A stretch of DNA of 64,000 nucleotides from Kiritimatiellia bacterium. GTDB lineage: Bacteria > Verrucomicrobiota > Kiritimatiellia > JAFGHX01. The stretch spans positions 62,001 to 126,000 of the forward strand of contig JAFGHX010000032.1 in assembly GCA_016929905.1 (NCBI GenBank), read 5' to 3'. This document shows positions 42,601 to 52,300 of this stretch, piece after piece (the stretch's first letter is position 1; every line of letters starts with the position of its first letter). A program made the translations under genes and the position numbers. The notes beneath the pieces were generated by a model, which saw only the letters and a program-made list of their open reading frames with translations, had not been told where the DNA came from and did no database searches.

Positions 42601-45600
42601 TTCACGGCCCAGCCGCCCGCGGCGTCCCATTGGGTGAGGTCTTCCATTCCGTCGGTGAACGGGAATGAGAACGGCACCGTGGTATCGGAACGTTCGTTCG
42701 AGGCCATGAACGTGTCGTTCGAGTTGACCGTGTAGATCTTGTAGTAGTAGGTCGCCCCGATCGACAGGGCCGAGTCGGTCAGGTTGGTGACGGCTGGGTC
42801 CGAAAACGCGGCGATCAGCGTATCGCCCAGTCCGACGCTCGCGTGCGTCGCGCGGAAGACCAGATTGCTCGCGAAGTGATCCGCGGTTGACGCGGTCCAG
42901 AACAAATCGATCGATTTGGATGCCGCCGCCGTCTGCTCGATGGCGACCGCCGCGGGCATCTCCGCGACCGAGAGCTTGTCGATCCAGATGTCCTGGCCGG
43001 GGCTGGTGCCCGACTCCGTCCAGGTCATCACGCGCAGGCGAAGCCCCTCGACCTTGTAGCCGCCGAGCGAAAGCTGCACGCGGCTCCAGTCCCCGCTCCA
43101 GTCAGAGTTCAGCGCGTACAGATCGGGCCAGGTTGCCCCATCATCCACGGATGCGCGGACGCGGAACCGGCTCTTGTACCACAACGCGCCGCGGAACCAG
43201 AAGGTCAGCTGCGGATCCACCGCGTTTGTCAGGTTCAGTTCCCCCGCCAGGCTCAGCTCCTGCGAGGTGTCCGGCGCCAGCGAATGGTCGCGGGTGTCGA
43301 CCGCGGCGGATTCGCCTTCCTGAACGCCGTTGGTTCCGGTCAACCACGCGGAAGCGAGCCAGTTGGTCAATTCGCCCTCGAATGTCTCGGCGAACGGAAA
43401 AGCGAGGCCTGCCGGCACGTGTTCCTCGACGCGGATGTCGTCGATATTCCATCCGTCCATCGTGGTGGACCCATCCGAGGTGAACAGGAACCGGATCCGC
43501 AGGTTCGGCTGGCCGCGATAGGCGGACAGGTCGATCTGTTTGCGCCGCCAGTCCGTCTGCGTGCCGCTCACGCCGTAGAGCCCCCCGTAACCCGAGCCGT
43601 CGGTCGAGACCTGGACTCGGGCCCAATCCCCGGGCGCGATCTGGTAACGGTCCCAGAAGGTCAGCACCGGCCACGTCGTCCCCGTCAGGTCCACGGCGGT
43701 CAACAGGGTGGCGCTCGCGCCGTTCGCGTAGTCGCCATCAGGCGAATCGCTCAGACAGCCCGATCCGCCGTGCACGTCGTTGGTGTTCACCGCCCAGCCG
43801 CCGGCCGCATCCCACTGGGTCAGGTCTTCCATTCCGTCCGCGAGCGGGAAGGCGAACGGCACGGTGGTCGAGGACCGCTCGTTGGAAGCCACGAACGTGT
43901 CGTTCGAGTTCACCGTGTAGACCTTGTAGTAGTAGGTCGCCCCGATCGAGAGGCCCGAATCGGTGAGGTTCGTTACGCCGGGGTCCGCGAACGCGCCGAC
44001 CAGCGTGTCGCCCAGCCCGACGCTCGCGTGGGTCGCGCGGTATACCAGGTTGCTCGCAAAATGCTCGGCCGCCGAGACCGTCCAGAACACATCGATCGCT
44101 TTCGACCACGAGGTCGTCTGCTCGATGGCGACCGGGGCCGGCATCTCCGCGATCGAGAGCTTGTCGATGTAAAAGTCCTGCCCAGGCGCCGTGCCCGATT
44201 CGGCCCATGTGATAATTCGCAGACGCAGGTTCTCGGCCTTGTAGCTGTTGAGCGAGAGTTGCACGCGCGCCCAGTCGGAGGTCCAATCGTTGTTGAGCGC
44301 GTACAGATCGGGCCAGGTCTGCCCGTCGTCCACGGACGCGCGCACGCGGAACCGGGCTTTGTACCAGAGCGCGCCCGCGACCCAGAACGTCAACTGCGGA
44401 TCGGCGGCGTTGGTCAGGTTCAGTCGGCCGGCCAGGCTCAATTCCTGCGAGGTGTCGGGCGCCAGCGCGTGATCGCGCGTGTCCACGCCCGCGGCAGCGC
44501 CGTCCTTGACCATGTTCGTCGCGGTCAGCCAGGCCGACGCCATCCAATTGGTGAGTTCGGTGTCGAACGGCTCCGCGAACGGGTATTCCAGCGCCACGGG
44601 TGCGTGCTCCGCGACGCTCACGTCGTCGACCGACCAACCGTCGGCCGTGGTGCCGCCGTCGGACGTGAACAGGAACCGGATGCGGAGGTTGGATTGCGAG
44701 CGCCACGCGGACAGGTCGATCTGCTTGCGCTGCCAGTCCGTCTGCGTGCCGCTCACACCGTAGTAGCCCCAGTAGCCGACCCCGTCGGTCGAGATCTGGA
44801 CCCGCGCCCAGTCGCCCGCCGCAAGCTCGTATCGATCCCAGAATGCCAGCACCGGCCACGTCGTTCCGGTCAGATCGACGGCGGTCTCGAAGTACATGCT
44901 CATGCTGTTGCTGTAGGTGGTGCCCGGCGAATCGGTCATCGCGAACGTGCCCTGGTGCACACTGTCCGTAATCACCGTCCACCCGCCGGTGATGTTCCAC
45001 GCATCGAGCCCCGCCTCGAACCCGTCGGCGAACGGGCTCGGATTGTTCAGGGTGCGCGCGTTGCTCTCCGTGCCGTCCGCCGAATAGGTTCCGTAGGGGC
45101 TCACCGCATAGACCCGGTAGTAGTAGACCGTGTTCAAGGCCAGCCCGCTGTCCACGCAAGTCGTCGTCGACTGTTCGGAAATGTTGGTGACGAGCGTCGA
45201 GTTGATGCCGACGCCCGCAGCGGTCGAACGGAAGACCGCATAGTGCGAGAAGAGCACGTTCGTGTTGGCCAGCCACGTGAGACGCATCGCGTGGGACTCG
45301 ACGTCGCTGAGCACCGGCGCGTTGACCGTCTCCGGCGCTTCACCCACCGAAATGTCGTCCACGTGCCAGCCGTCGGCGCCGTTCGCCGTGTCGGTCGTGA
45401 CGCGAAACCGCAGCAGCACGTCGGCCGAGTTGGTGTAGGCGGAAAGGTCGATCCTCTTGCGTTCCCATCCGGCCGAGGCAACGCCGGAGTACTGAGCCAG
45501 CGGCGAACCCCAGCTCTGGCCGCCGTCGGTCGATATCTCGACGTTCCCGCTGTCCCCGCCGAGAAAGTCGTACTTGTGGTTGAAACAGAGCACGGGCGCC

Positions 45601-46616
45601 TGCCCGCCGGTCAGGTCGAGCGGCGCCGCGAGCCGGATCGCCGCGTTGACGGAGTTGCCGTAGTTCGTGCCGGGCGAGTCCGACCAGGCGTGCGTCGCGG
45701 AGACGGCGTCCTCATCGGAGAGCGCCCAGGGCGCATCGGCCACCCATACGCCCCCGCCTCCTTCCCCGTTGTCCAGGAATGGATAGTCCATGCCGGCAGC
45801 GGTGGTAGCGGAGATCTCCCCGCTCATGGAATGGACATCGTTCGAGGCCAAGACCATCAGGGCGTAGTAGTAGGTGGTTTTGGGCACGGGCGTCACGTCC
45901 GTGTAGTTGGTGGCAGCCGAATCCAACAAATCCGCCACAACATGGGCCATGCGCCAGTCTACACCCGGCGAGGCGGCACGGTAGAGGCGATACCCGGCCA
46001 GGTTCGTGCTGGAGGACGCCGTCCAGGTCAACGCCACCGAGTTGGCCGTCACCGCGGGCGGCGTGTCCAGAACGGCCGGCTCCGGCCCCTCCGCCATGCG
46101 CACGTCGTCAATGTACCACCCGTCCATCACGACGGAACCATCCGTCATCAGACGGAACCGGACCCGGACGTCCGGCTCCCCGGCGTAGTCGGCCAAATCC
46201 AGTTGCTCGCGGGCCCACGCGCTGCGCGTGCCGGTAAAGGCCTCCAGCGTTTCCCACGAAACCGCGCCGTTCGTCGACAGGCCGACCTGCCCGAAATCGT
46301 AGCCGGCTTCCAGCGCATACCGATGCCAGAAGACCAGACACGGGCGGGTAAGCCCCGTCAGGTTCAACCCGGCGGCAAGCGCGATGGCGCTGTCTGTGCC
46401 GTTGGTGTAGTAACTGCCCGGGCTGTCCGTCACCGATCGGGTCGGCGAAACGGCAAAGGCCGTCGTGACGTTCCAGGTGCCGTTCGTCTCCCACGCGGCC
46501 AGCCCGCTCTCGAAATCGTCGTACAGCAGTTCCTGCGCCGTGACGGGGGTATTGGCAAGGAACACCGACACACAGACCGACACCACTCCCGCAACGAACC
46601 ATCGCGACCCCTTCAT
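39684..46616 (-). CDS. Giant secreted protein of ten jelly-roll (choice-of-anchor J/MAM-like) and Fn3 modules
   Basis: The protein has 2310 residues from ATG 46616, with AGGAGG upstream. Signal peptide about 1-28 (VSVCVSVFLANTPVTA). Ten beta jelly-roll modules of about 145 residues follow, each ending in patterns such as DGWYIDDVRM or IDKLSIAEM, typical of adhesion modules attached to secreted peptidases. Fn3-type domains separate them near 180-272, 432-528, 826-915, 1222-1312 and 1617-1712; two longer Fn3-like domains (2016-2240) precede the end, which closes FFRVQTE. No catalytic domain is seen. It is probably a surface adhesin or scaffold. Three copies of a 395-codon unit lie in exact register. 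The gene belongs to neither sigma locus and is followed by the gene-end element. Confidence 0.82.
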   Translation of the reverse strand: MKGSRWFVAGVVSVCVSVFLANTPVTAQELLYDDFESGLAAWETNGTWNVTTAFAVSPTRSVTDSPGSYYTNGTDSAIALAAGLNLTGLTRPCLVFWHRYALEAGYDFGQVGLSTNGAVSWETLEAFTGTRSAWAREQLDLADYAGEPDVRVRFRLMTDGSVVMDGWYIDDVRMAEGPEPAVLDTPPAVTANSVALTWTASSSTNLAGYRLYRAASPGVDWRMAHVVADLLDSAATNYTDVTPVPKTTYYYALMVLASNDVHSMSGEISATTAAGMDYPFLDNGEGGGGVWVADAPWALSDEDAVSATHAWSDSPGTNYGNSVNAAIRLAAPLDLTGGQAPVLCFNHKYDFLGGDSGNVEISTDGGQSWGSPLAQYSGVASAGWERKRIDLSAYTNSADVLLRFRVTTDTANGADGWHVDDISVGEAPETVNAPVLSDVESHAMRLTWLANTNVLFSHYAVFRSTAAGVGINSTLVTNISEQSTTTCVDSGLALNTVYYYRVYAVSPYGTYSADGTESNARTLNNPSPFADGFEAGLDAWNITGGWTVITDSVHQGTFAMTDSPGTTYSNSMSMYFETAVDLTGTTWPVLAFWDRYELAAGDWARVQISTDGVGYWGYYGVSGTQTDWQRKQIDLSAWRSQSNLRIRFLFTSDGGTTADGWSVDDVSVAEHAPVALEYPFAEPFDTELTNWMASAWLTATNMVKDGAAAGVDTRDHALAPDTSQELSLAGRLNLTNAADPQLTFWVAGALWYKARFRVRASVDDGQTWPDLYALNNDWTSDWARVQLSLNSYKAENLRLRIITWAESGTAPGQDFYIDKLSIAEMPAPVAIEQTTSWSKAIDVFWTVSAAEHFASNLVYRATHASVGLGDTLVGAFADPGVTNLTDSGLSIGATYYYKVYTVNSNDTFVASNERSSTTVPFAFPLADGMEDLTQWDAAGGWAVNTNDVHGGSGCLSDSPDGDYANGASATLLTAVDLTGTTWPVLTFWDRYQIAPGDWARVQVSTDGSGYGGLYGVSGTQTDWRRKQIDLSAYRGQPNLRIRFLFTSDGSTTMDGWNIDDIRVEEHVPAGLAFPFAETFEGELTNWLASAWLTGTNGVQEGESAAVDTRDHSLAPDTSQELSLAGELNLTNAVDPQLTFWFRGALWYKSRFRVRASVDDGATWPDLYALNSDWSGDWSRVQLSLGGYKVEGLRLRVMTWTESGTSPGQDIWIDKLSVAEMPAAVAIEQTAAASKSIDLFWTASTADHFASNLVFRATHASVGLGDTLIAAFSDPAVTNLTDSALSIGATYYYKIYTVNSNDTFMASNERSDTTVPFSFPFTDGMEDLTQWDAAGGWAVNTNNAHGGSACLSDSPEGDYNNSASMTLLTAVDLRGSTWPVLTFWDRHQIAAGDWARVQVSTDGSGYWGLYGVSGTQTDWQRKRIDLSAYRDQANLRIRFLFTSDGSTTMDGWDIDDVAVEEHVPAPLSLPFQDTFEGELTNWLSSAWLTTTSVVHEGSAAAIDTRDHALAPDTAQELTLAGELNLSNAVNPQLIFWLRGALWYKSRFRVRVSADDGLTWPDLYWINSDWSADWARVQLSLSGYKVEGLRLRLSTWAEAGTSPGQDVLIDKLSIEELPDPVVLSPLDDITVSSLRLTWTPYAGGDFAEYRIYRHTATGVSEGSELVAIITNPATTTFTDTGLQGRRVYYYRVYVADTSDLTVGSNEAYARTLGVVFPWSDGFETNSAGWTRTGTWTNLPGVGRAGGTALVDSPADYVNSSDSYALFAVNLAGSEWPVLRFWERCSIAENDWGRFEVSVNDGASWWGYHGLYGARTNWTERRVDLSPWRSQENVWLRFRLFSDGGTTADGWYVDDLTVEEQQAAAGVAFPFYEDFENGLDRWLPSSWATTTNTPYAGVTAVCDTPDGRIPPDTTLILALGAPLDLSLSTDPLLTYWLRGSLWYKTRYRTQVSTNATDWIDLHVLNSDWNQPDWTKVQVSLNAYRETNVWLRFLSWSEAWSTPDENICLDNIGIGDPAPGTPSLSSPLNYQALQILRPTLTVTNAIDYQGDALSYRFEVYSDEDLSNLVAQVPVIASGAERTSWEVDTDLANNAQYWWRCQASDLSNAGPWMATATFYVNQTNAAPLAPVIAGPPAGAILPDTTALLYWYASTDPDVGDSVIAYHIQVDSNSVFASPTVDDDTVVIEGAPPGTNWVAGRELGSLEGASNLLGGITYFWRMRAEDSWHDYSDWSAGTNWFVIHVPPPDILGGDLSVGSGQVLFQWERTTRPVYVYWTDSLTNDNWQPVLGPLYGTNAPVDFPPGFDHGFFRVQTE
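41771..45325 (-). repeat. Three in-frame 1185-bp tandem copies inside the jelly-roll protein gene
   Basis: The DNA word GCCAGTCCGTCTGCGTGCC occurs at 42362, 43547 and 44732, spaced exactly 1185 bp. A related but eroded site lies one period further near 41177. Each unit of 395 codons holds one Fn3 domain and two jelly-roll modules. The 43.5-kb and 42.4-kb copies are visibly more alike than the third. Confidence 0.8.
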
Positions 46617-47236
46617 GATGCCTCCTGCAGAAATCGCTCCGCCGCGGGCGTGCCTGCTTTCAGGACCGTGTCCGCTGTGCTCGGCGATTTCGACCTATCG
46701 AGAATTTCCGACCCACCGGAGATTCGCTCCCGTCTCGCCTTCCGGCTGCACCGCGGGCGCGGATACGCCCCGCCCGTGATTGAGGGTAGAGCATGGGAAC
46801 TAGCCGACGCGTTTTTTGGGATGGGGCTGAGGCTCGCGGAGCCGACCCCTGGGGGATTACAGGCGCATACGTTGCCAGAACCGGCCCCGAAAAAGCAAGC
46901 CAAATCGCCGAACCGCCGGCAATTCGCATGATGACGCCGAGGACGGCGGCATTATCGTCTGTCCTCTTCCAGCCCGTCACCCGGGCGTTGTGGTAGCGCC
47001 TCTTGCCGTGCTTGCCGGCGCCGTCAAGGCCGATCGGGGTCGTGCCCCCCCCTCAACGCCTGAAACGCGCTCAGCGTGCCGGCATCGCGCAGCCCATCGA
47101 CGATTTCGTCGTAGAGCGGACGGATTGGTGACATCTGGCACCGGAAAGTGAAATAATCCAAGGCCAACAGCCCGCCCGGCCCCCTATCCTTTTCTTAGCG
47201 TACCGGGCATCGGAGAATGAGGCAAGGAGGTCGTCG
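46617..47236. other. Intergenic region with a broken reading frame at a G8 tract
   Basis: The 620-bp gap lies between divergent genes. On the minus strand an ATG near 47131 opens MSPIRPLYDEIVDGLRD..., which reaches a run of eight G (C run at 47045-47052 on the plus strand) and then stops. Dropping one G would join it to the frame reading TTPIGLDGAGKHGKRRYHN that continues to 46660. I recognise no family, so this is either a decayed gene or chance. No clear promoter was found for the giant gene at 46616. Confidence 0.35.
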
Positions 47237-48295
47237 ATGGCAACTGTCGGATTTGGAATCATCGGGTGCGGCGTAATCAGCGGCTCTCACCTGAAGCTCG
47301 CGGCAGCATCCTCCGTGGCGAATGTGGTCGCCGTGGCCGACGTCGTGGAAGACCGCGCGAAAGCGCGGGCCGAAGAGTTCGGCGTTCCGGCCTGGTACAC
47401 CACCGCGGAAGATCTCCTCCAAGACGAGCGGGTCGATGCCGTCGTGCTCGCCATGCCCACGGGCGTCCGGACCCCGGTCGCCTTGAAGGCACTCGAGCAC
47501 GGAAAGCATGTGCTCATCGAGAAACCGATCGCCCTCAACGCCGCCGAGGTGGAGCGTATCATGGCCGCGCGCGGCGATCGCGTCGCCGCATGTTGTTCCT
47601 CACGCATGACGTTCACCGATCACGCCGAAACCGCGCGCGCATGCGTGGCGGCCGGCACGTTGGGCGACATTCGCGTGGTCCGCGTACGGGCGATCCAGGG
47701 CGCGCCCGCCGAACCGAGGAATCCGCCCCCGCCCTGGCGCGAAAGCATGGCGCAGAACGGCGGCGGTATCCTGGTGAACTGGAGTTGCTACGACCTGGAC
47801 TACCTCATGTACGTCACGGGCTGGCAACTCCAGCCGCAGAGCGTCATGGCCGCGTGGTGGACGCCGGCGCGGCCCATGTCCGCCTACGTCGCGCCAGGCT
47901 CTGACGCGGACGCCCACTATACGGCGATGATACGCTGCAAGAACAACATCGTGCTCAGCATGGAGCGGGCCGAATTCGCCGGCGCCAGGACTGATCAGGC
48001 GTGGGAAATCATCGGCAGCCACGCGTCGCTCCGTCTCAACATGCAGGCCAAAGAAGGTCAACCGGACGCCGTCCAGCTCGACACCTTTGTGCCCGGCAAA
48101 GGGATCGAATCCCAAGCCCTGGACCCGGTCGAAACGCCTGCCGACCGGAGGAACGTCGTGGACGATTTTGCCCGCGCCGTGTTGGGTGAATCGGAGGCGC
48201 CGCGAACCACGCTCGAACGCGCGCTGCTCATGCAGAAGCTGACCGATGCCATCTACGCCTCCGCCGAGTCCGGCGCGTCCGTGTCTGTCTCGTGA
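47237..48295 (+). CDS. Gfo/Idh/MocA family oxidoreductase
   Basis: The protein has 352 residues from ATG 47237 with AAGGAGG upstream. The N-terminal Rossmann fold shows GFGIIGCGVISGSHLK and the nucleotide pattern VVAVADVVEDRA. The catalytic-site lysine sits in HVLIEKPIAL near residue 95. The C-terminal alpha/beta domain holds GGGILVNWSCYDLDYLMYVTG. Family members oxidise or reduce sugars, inositols and amino sugars with NAD(P). The downstream isomerase/epimerase gene (275 bp away) is a frequent partner in catabolism of unusual sugars. The substrate cannot be named. Confidence 0.9.
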   Translation: MATVGFGIIGCGVISGSHLKLAAASSVANVVAVADVVEDRAKARAEEFGVPAWYTTAEDLLQDERVDAVVLAMPTGVRTPVALKALEHGKHVLIEKPIALNAAEVERIMAARGDRVAACCSSRMTFTDHAETARACVAAGTLGDIRVVRVRAIQGAPAEPRNPPPPWRESMAQNGGGILVNWSCYDLDYLMYVTGWQLQPQSVMAAWWTPARPMSAYVAPGSDADAHYTAMIRCKNNIVLSMERAEFAGARTDQAWEIIGSHASLRLNMQAKEGQPDAVQLDTFVPGKGIESQALDPVETPADRRNVVDDFARAVLGESEAPRTTLERALLMQKLTDAIYASAESGASVSVS

Positions 48296-48330
48296 CGATG
48301 CAGGCCGGCCCGGCGCCGTACATAGCGGGC

Positions 48331-48418
48331 CGTAATCTTTGTCGTAATCTTCGTCGCCCCCGCCGCAGCGGCGGGGCTTTAGTGGCTTGGTTGTCGAGAA
48401 CGGCAACGAAAAACAAGA
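48331..48418. repeat. Dodecamer pair, GC hairpin and 27-bp shared element
   Basis: Dodecamers CGTAATCTTTGT (48331) and CGTAATCTTCGT (48343) belong to the CAAAGATT family. A perfect 9-bp stem with one loop base, CCCCGCCGC-A-GCGGCGGGG, follows at 48358-48376. The 27-bp element at 48392-48418 matches 15874-15900 in 26 of 27 bases. The stack fills the gap after the dehydrogenase gene. Confidence 0.65.
48358..48376 (+). terminator. GC-rich hairpin after the dehydrogenase gene
   Basis: CCCCGCCGC and GCGGCGGGG pair around a single A; CTTTAGT follows. It lies 62 bp past the stop at 48295. The short T-run makes it a possible rho-independent terminator. Confidence 0.4.
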
Positions 48419-48436
48419 AGTTTTCGGCCCCCAAGA

Positions 48437-48536
48437 GGTCGGATGTCAGATGTCAGAAGTCAGAGGTCAGGCTAGATGGACGACCCGTGTATGCGGAACG
48501 CGCTGCTGACTTCTGACCTCCGACCTCTGACCTCTG
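48437..48536. repeat. Inverted pair of heptamer arrays (GTCAGA family)
   Basis: Five heptamers at 48437-48471 read GGTCGGA, TGTCAGA, TGTCAGA, AGTCAGA and GGTCAGG. The complementary array at 48506-48536 holds four units. The layout is the same as at 9569-9661 with a different heptamer. It ends 35 bp before the isomerase ATG. Confidence 0.65.
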
Positions 48537-48570
48537 GGTTGCGGAGGCAAGACTGAGAAGGAGGAAATCG

Positions 48571-49326
48571 ATGAGACTGAGCTACATGACATTCGTATGC
48601 CCCGATTGGGAAATGGACCAGGTCATCCGGTTCGCCGCCGAGACCGAGTACGACGGCGTGGAGATCCGGGTCGACGCCGGCCACAAGCACGGGGTCTCGT
48701 CCGTGTCCAGCGCCGAGGCCCGCAAGGACGTCAAGCGCCGCTTCCAGGACGCGGGCGTGGCGATCCCGAGCGTCGCGACGTCCGTCCACTTTGCCTGTCC
48801 GGAACCGGAGAAGCGTACGCGGAACATGGATGCGGCCAAGGCCAACCTGGACCTGGCGGCGGATCTCGGCGCGCCGGTCGTACGGATTTTCGCCGGCGGC
48901 GGCATCCCGGAACTGACCGACGACGCCGCCGACCGCGTGGCCGCCGCCTTCGACGAGGCCGGCGAATACGCGGCGGACCGCGGCGTCTGCCCCATGCTCG
49001 AATGCGGACACGACATCATCAGGGGCGCCGCCGAAGCGGCCAAGGTGATCGAGCGGGTCAACACCAAGAACTTCTGCACGCTCTGGAACCATGCGACCAT
49101 GGACGATGCCACGTACGACGTCCTCAAGGACCACATCCGACACTTCCACGTGCACAAGGACGTTCTGGATCCGGCCGACACCCACATCAACGACCTGGCC
49201 AAACGCATGAAGGCGGCCGGCTACGCGGGCTTCGTCTCGCTCGAAATCATCGAGAAACGCAACCTGCCGGAGCCGCTGCTCCGGCAGACAGCCACACGCC
49301 TCCAGCGGATCTTCGCCGAGGCGTGA
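48571..49326 (+). CDS. Sugar phosphate isomerase/epimerase (xylose isomerase-like TIM barrel)
   Basis: The protein has 251 residues from ATG 48571, with AAGGAGG upstream. Strand and metal-ligand patterns of the AP endonuclease 2 / xylose isomerase-like fold are present: YDGVEIRVDAGH near 28, GAPVVRIFAGG near 105, MLECGHD near 142 with the Glu ligand, LWNHATMDD near 170, HFHVHKD near 193, and FVSLEIIE near 230 with the final Glu. Homologues isomerise or epimerise keto sugars, inosose and 3-dehydroshikimate. It follows a Gfo/Idh/MocA dehydrogenase on the same strand. It ends five bases before the stop of CotH gene D on the other strand. Confidence 0.88.
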   Translation: MRLSYMTFVCPDWEMDQVIRFAAETEYDGVEIRVDAGHKHGVSSVSSAEARKDVKRRFQDAGVAIPSVATSVHFACPEPEKRTRNMDAAKANLDLAADLGAPVVRIFAGGGIPELTDDAADRVAAAFDEAGEYAADRGVCPMLECGHDIIRGAAEAAKVIERVNTKNFCTLWNHATMDDATYDVLKDHIRHFHVHKDVLDPADTHINDLAKRMKAAGYAGFVSLEIIEKRNLPEPLLRQTATRLQRIFAEA

Positions 49327-49331
49327 GCGCG

Positions 49332-52300
49332 TCATTGGGTGTCAAGCCACACCTTCCCCCGATAGTACTCCGACGCGCCCGGACTCGAGTTCGTGAACAC
49401 CACGGTGCCGTCCGCCCCGGGCCGGTTCGTAAAACCGGGCACACCTGCCCAGACCCCGTCGAGTTCCAGAGCGCCACGCCACTCCAGGGTGTAGTACCGG
49501 TTGAACCCGTCGTAGCCGCTACCCGTGGCTTCGCGCATCGGCAGCGAGATGCGGGTTTCGCCGCCCGAGGCGCTGCCATCCACCGCGAAGTAGCTTGCGT
49601 TCGTGGCCGGGTCCGTCCCCGCGATGAACTCGTCGATGTTCGAAACGCCGTCGCCGTCGAAGTCCTGCTCCGTGCCCCCGTTCGACTCCGACGTGCCCCC
49701 GAAATGGGCCTGTTCCCACGAGTCCGGCATTCCGTCCTCGTCCTGATCGTCCGACACGGTGGCGGTCACGACCGCCAGCTCCGCATCGAAGAACAGATCG
49801 CTGCTCGAAAGCGACTTGTTGAACACCTGCACCGCGAGCAGGTTGGCGCCCGCCTTGAGCGGGGTCATGCTCGCCCCGCCCAGTGTGGCGCTCCATTCCG
49901 TGGGTTCGATGCTGTCCGTCGCGATCGATGAGAACGGCACGAACTCGCCGGCGTCGCCCTCGACGTTGCAGCGACCCACTTCTTCGCCGTTCAGCCAGGC
50001 GACGAACCCGTCATCGAACTCGATCGAGACGCGCAGTTCGGCGGCCCGGCCCGGGCTCTCGATCTCGAATTCGCGCCGGAAGAACGCCGACGAGTACGAA
50101 TAGCGCATGTCGTCCAGAACCGTCCCGAACGACCAGGCTCCGTAGCCCAGCGGCGCCGCACCTGTGTTCCAGTCCGAATCGTCGTACCCGGTTTGCCGCC
50201 ACGCGCCGGCCGGGTCGGACGCCTCTGCCGTGCCCCTGCACCAGCGCCAGACGGCGCCGCGCGCCACTTTCACGTCCGGCGTCGGGCCGGCGGTGCGCAC
50301 GGCGCGGATCATGAGCGCATTGATGTAGCCGTTCTCGCCGCCGGCGGCAGCGGTGGTGTCCGCCGTCAGCAGGATGTCGCCGTCGGCGCCGGGCCGAACC
50401 CGGCTGAAACGCGCAACGCGCCCGTCTGCGGCGTTGTAGCCGGTGTTGTAGCGGGTAACGTCGTTGGTCCATACGCCACCCGAGCCGTACACCTCCGCAC
50501 CGACCGTGCTCTCGTTCTCGAACCCGATCACATCCGAGAGGGTGAACGTGGCCAGCTTGTCCAGGTACGTGTCCCTGTCCCGCCCGCCGTAGACGACCAG
50601 TTCGTATTCCCAAGCCGGTTCCAGCCCCGTGAACAGGAACGTGTAGACTCCGTACCCGAGGTTCCCCACCCCGTCCACTCTGCCGTTGAACACCGTACCG
50701 GCATCGGTACCCGCGTTCGGATCCCCGCCCTGGGTCACAAAGGATGTGTAGTAGGTCCCGTTCCCGCCCACGCTCAGCGTAACAGCCGTGTTTGTACCCG
50801 AAGCCCAGTCCACGAGCTGTCCGCTGGTGACCCAGCCGTTCGTTGAGTCGAAGGCGGAATAGCCGGTGATGTTGGCCAGCAACGGATGGGCCGAATCCCA
50901 GCACAGATCGTTGTACGCGGTGAACATGACGACGGGCCCGTCGTCGTCGAGGATCGTGCAGGTATGCGCTGCGCGCGGGCCAAGCGTCGCGTTCGCGGGG
51001 TTGCTCAAGCTCACGACAACCGTCTCGTCGCCCTCCGATTCCGTGTCCTGCACCAGCGTCACGCCGATCGATCGGCTCGTCTGGCCCGGGCTGAACGTGA
51101 GCGTCCCGGCGCCCAACGTATAGTCCACTCCGTTCCCCGACGCCGTGCCGCCCGTCACCGCATAGCCCACCGTCACGACCGAACCCGAGCCCGTGCTCAA
51201 CGACACGTCGAGCTGAACGGCGCCGCTTCCCTCCCCGCACGAAGAGGCGCCCGCATCGAACGCGACGAGCGGCAGCGCGGACAGCGCGCGCAGCCGCAGC
51301 GCGTTGGCGTAGAAGCGGCTCGCATTGTCGGAGACGGTGATCGTCATATCGCCGTCACTGCCGGGGTCCACCTGGTTGAACCGCGCCACATAGCCGTTCA
51401 CCGTGTTGTAGCCGTTCGTGATGATGACGGAGGCGTCGGCCGGGCCGGAGAACGTTGCGCCCGTGCTGCTCTCGTTGTTGAACGCGTCCACGTCGGAAAC
51501 GGTTATCGTCGAATATCGGTCCAGAAAGGTGGCATTGTTTCGGTTGCCGAACAGCGTGAACTCGTAGCGCAGCGCAGGATCCAGGCCGGTGAGACGAAGC
51601 GTCAGATCGGTGGTGTAGTAGCTGATCACGCCCGTGCAGTCCAAGATGCCGTCGAACGCCGTGTGGGCTTCGGTGCCGGGTTCCGGGTTCGCCCCGTAGG
51701 TCGGCAACGGCCCGTCGCCGCCCGCGACGGTCAACGTCACCGGTGTGTCCTGCCCGCTCGCGTAGTCCGCAAGCAACCCGCTTTGCCCGCATGTCCAGAG
51801 CGTGATGTTGTGCGCGAGCTGCCCGGTCTCCCAGCTCAGGTCGTTGTAAGCGACAAACAGCCGGTCGTTGTCGCGAATGGTGTAGGTGTGCGTCGCGCGC
51901 GCGCCGAGCGAGGCGTTGACCGGGCCGCTCAACGTCACCACCACCGTCTCGTCCGGCTCCTCCACCGCGTCATCGGTGACGGCCAGCGCGAGTTCCCCGG
52001 CCGTCAGGCCCGGCGCAAAGGTAAGCGTGCCGGCTGCCAGCGTGTAGTCCGTGCCGCCACCGGCGGCGCTGCCGCCCGTAACGGCGTAGCTGACCCGCAC
52101 GGTCTGCGGTGACGGCTCGCTTAACACCACGCTCAGCTCGGCCGGTGAAACGTTTTCCGGGCCGGCCGAGGCGGCGAGGGCAAACTGGACATAGACGCCC
52201 GCGGTCGTCGCGCCGTCCACGTTCGAGTAGGCCGAGTTCCCGATTCCGTTGTAGGCGCGGACCCGGTAGTAGTACGGGGTGGCCGGCGTCAAGCCGCTAT

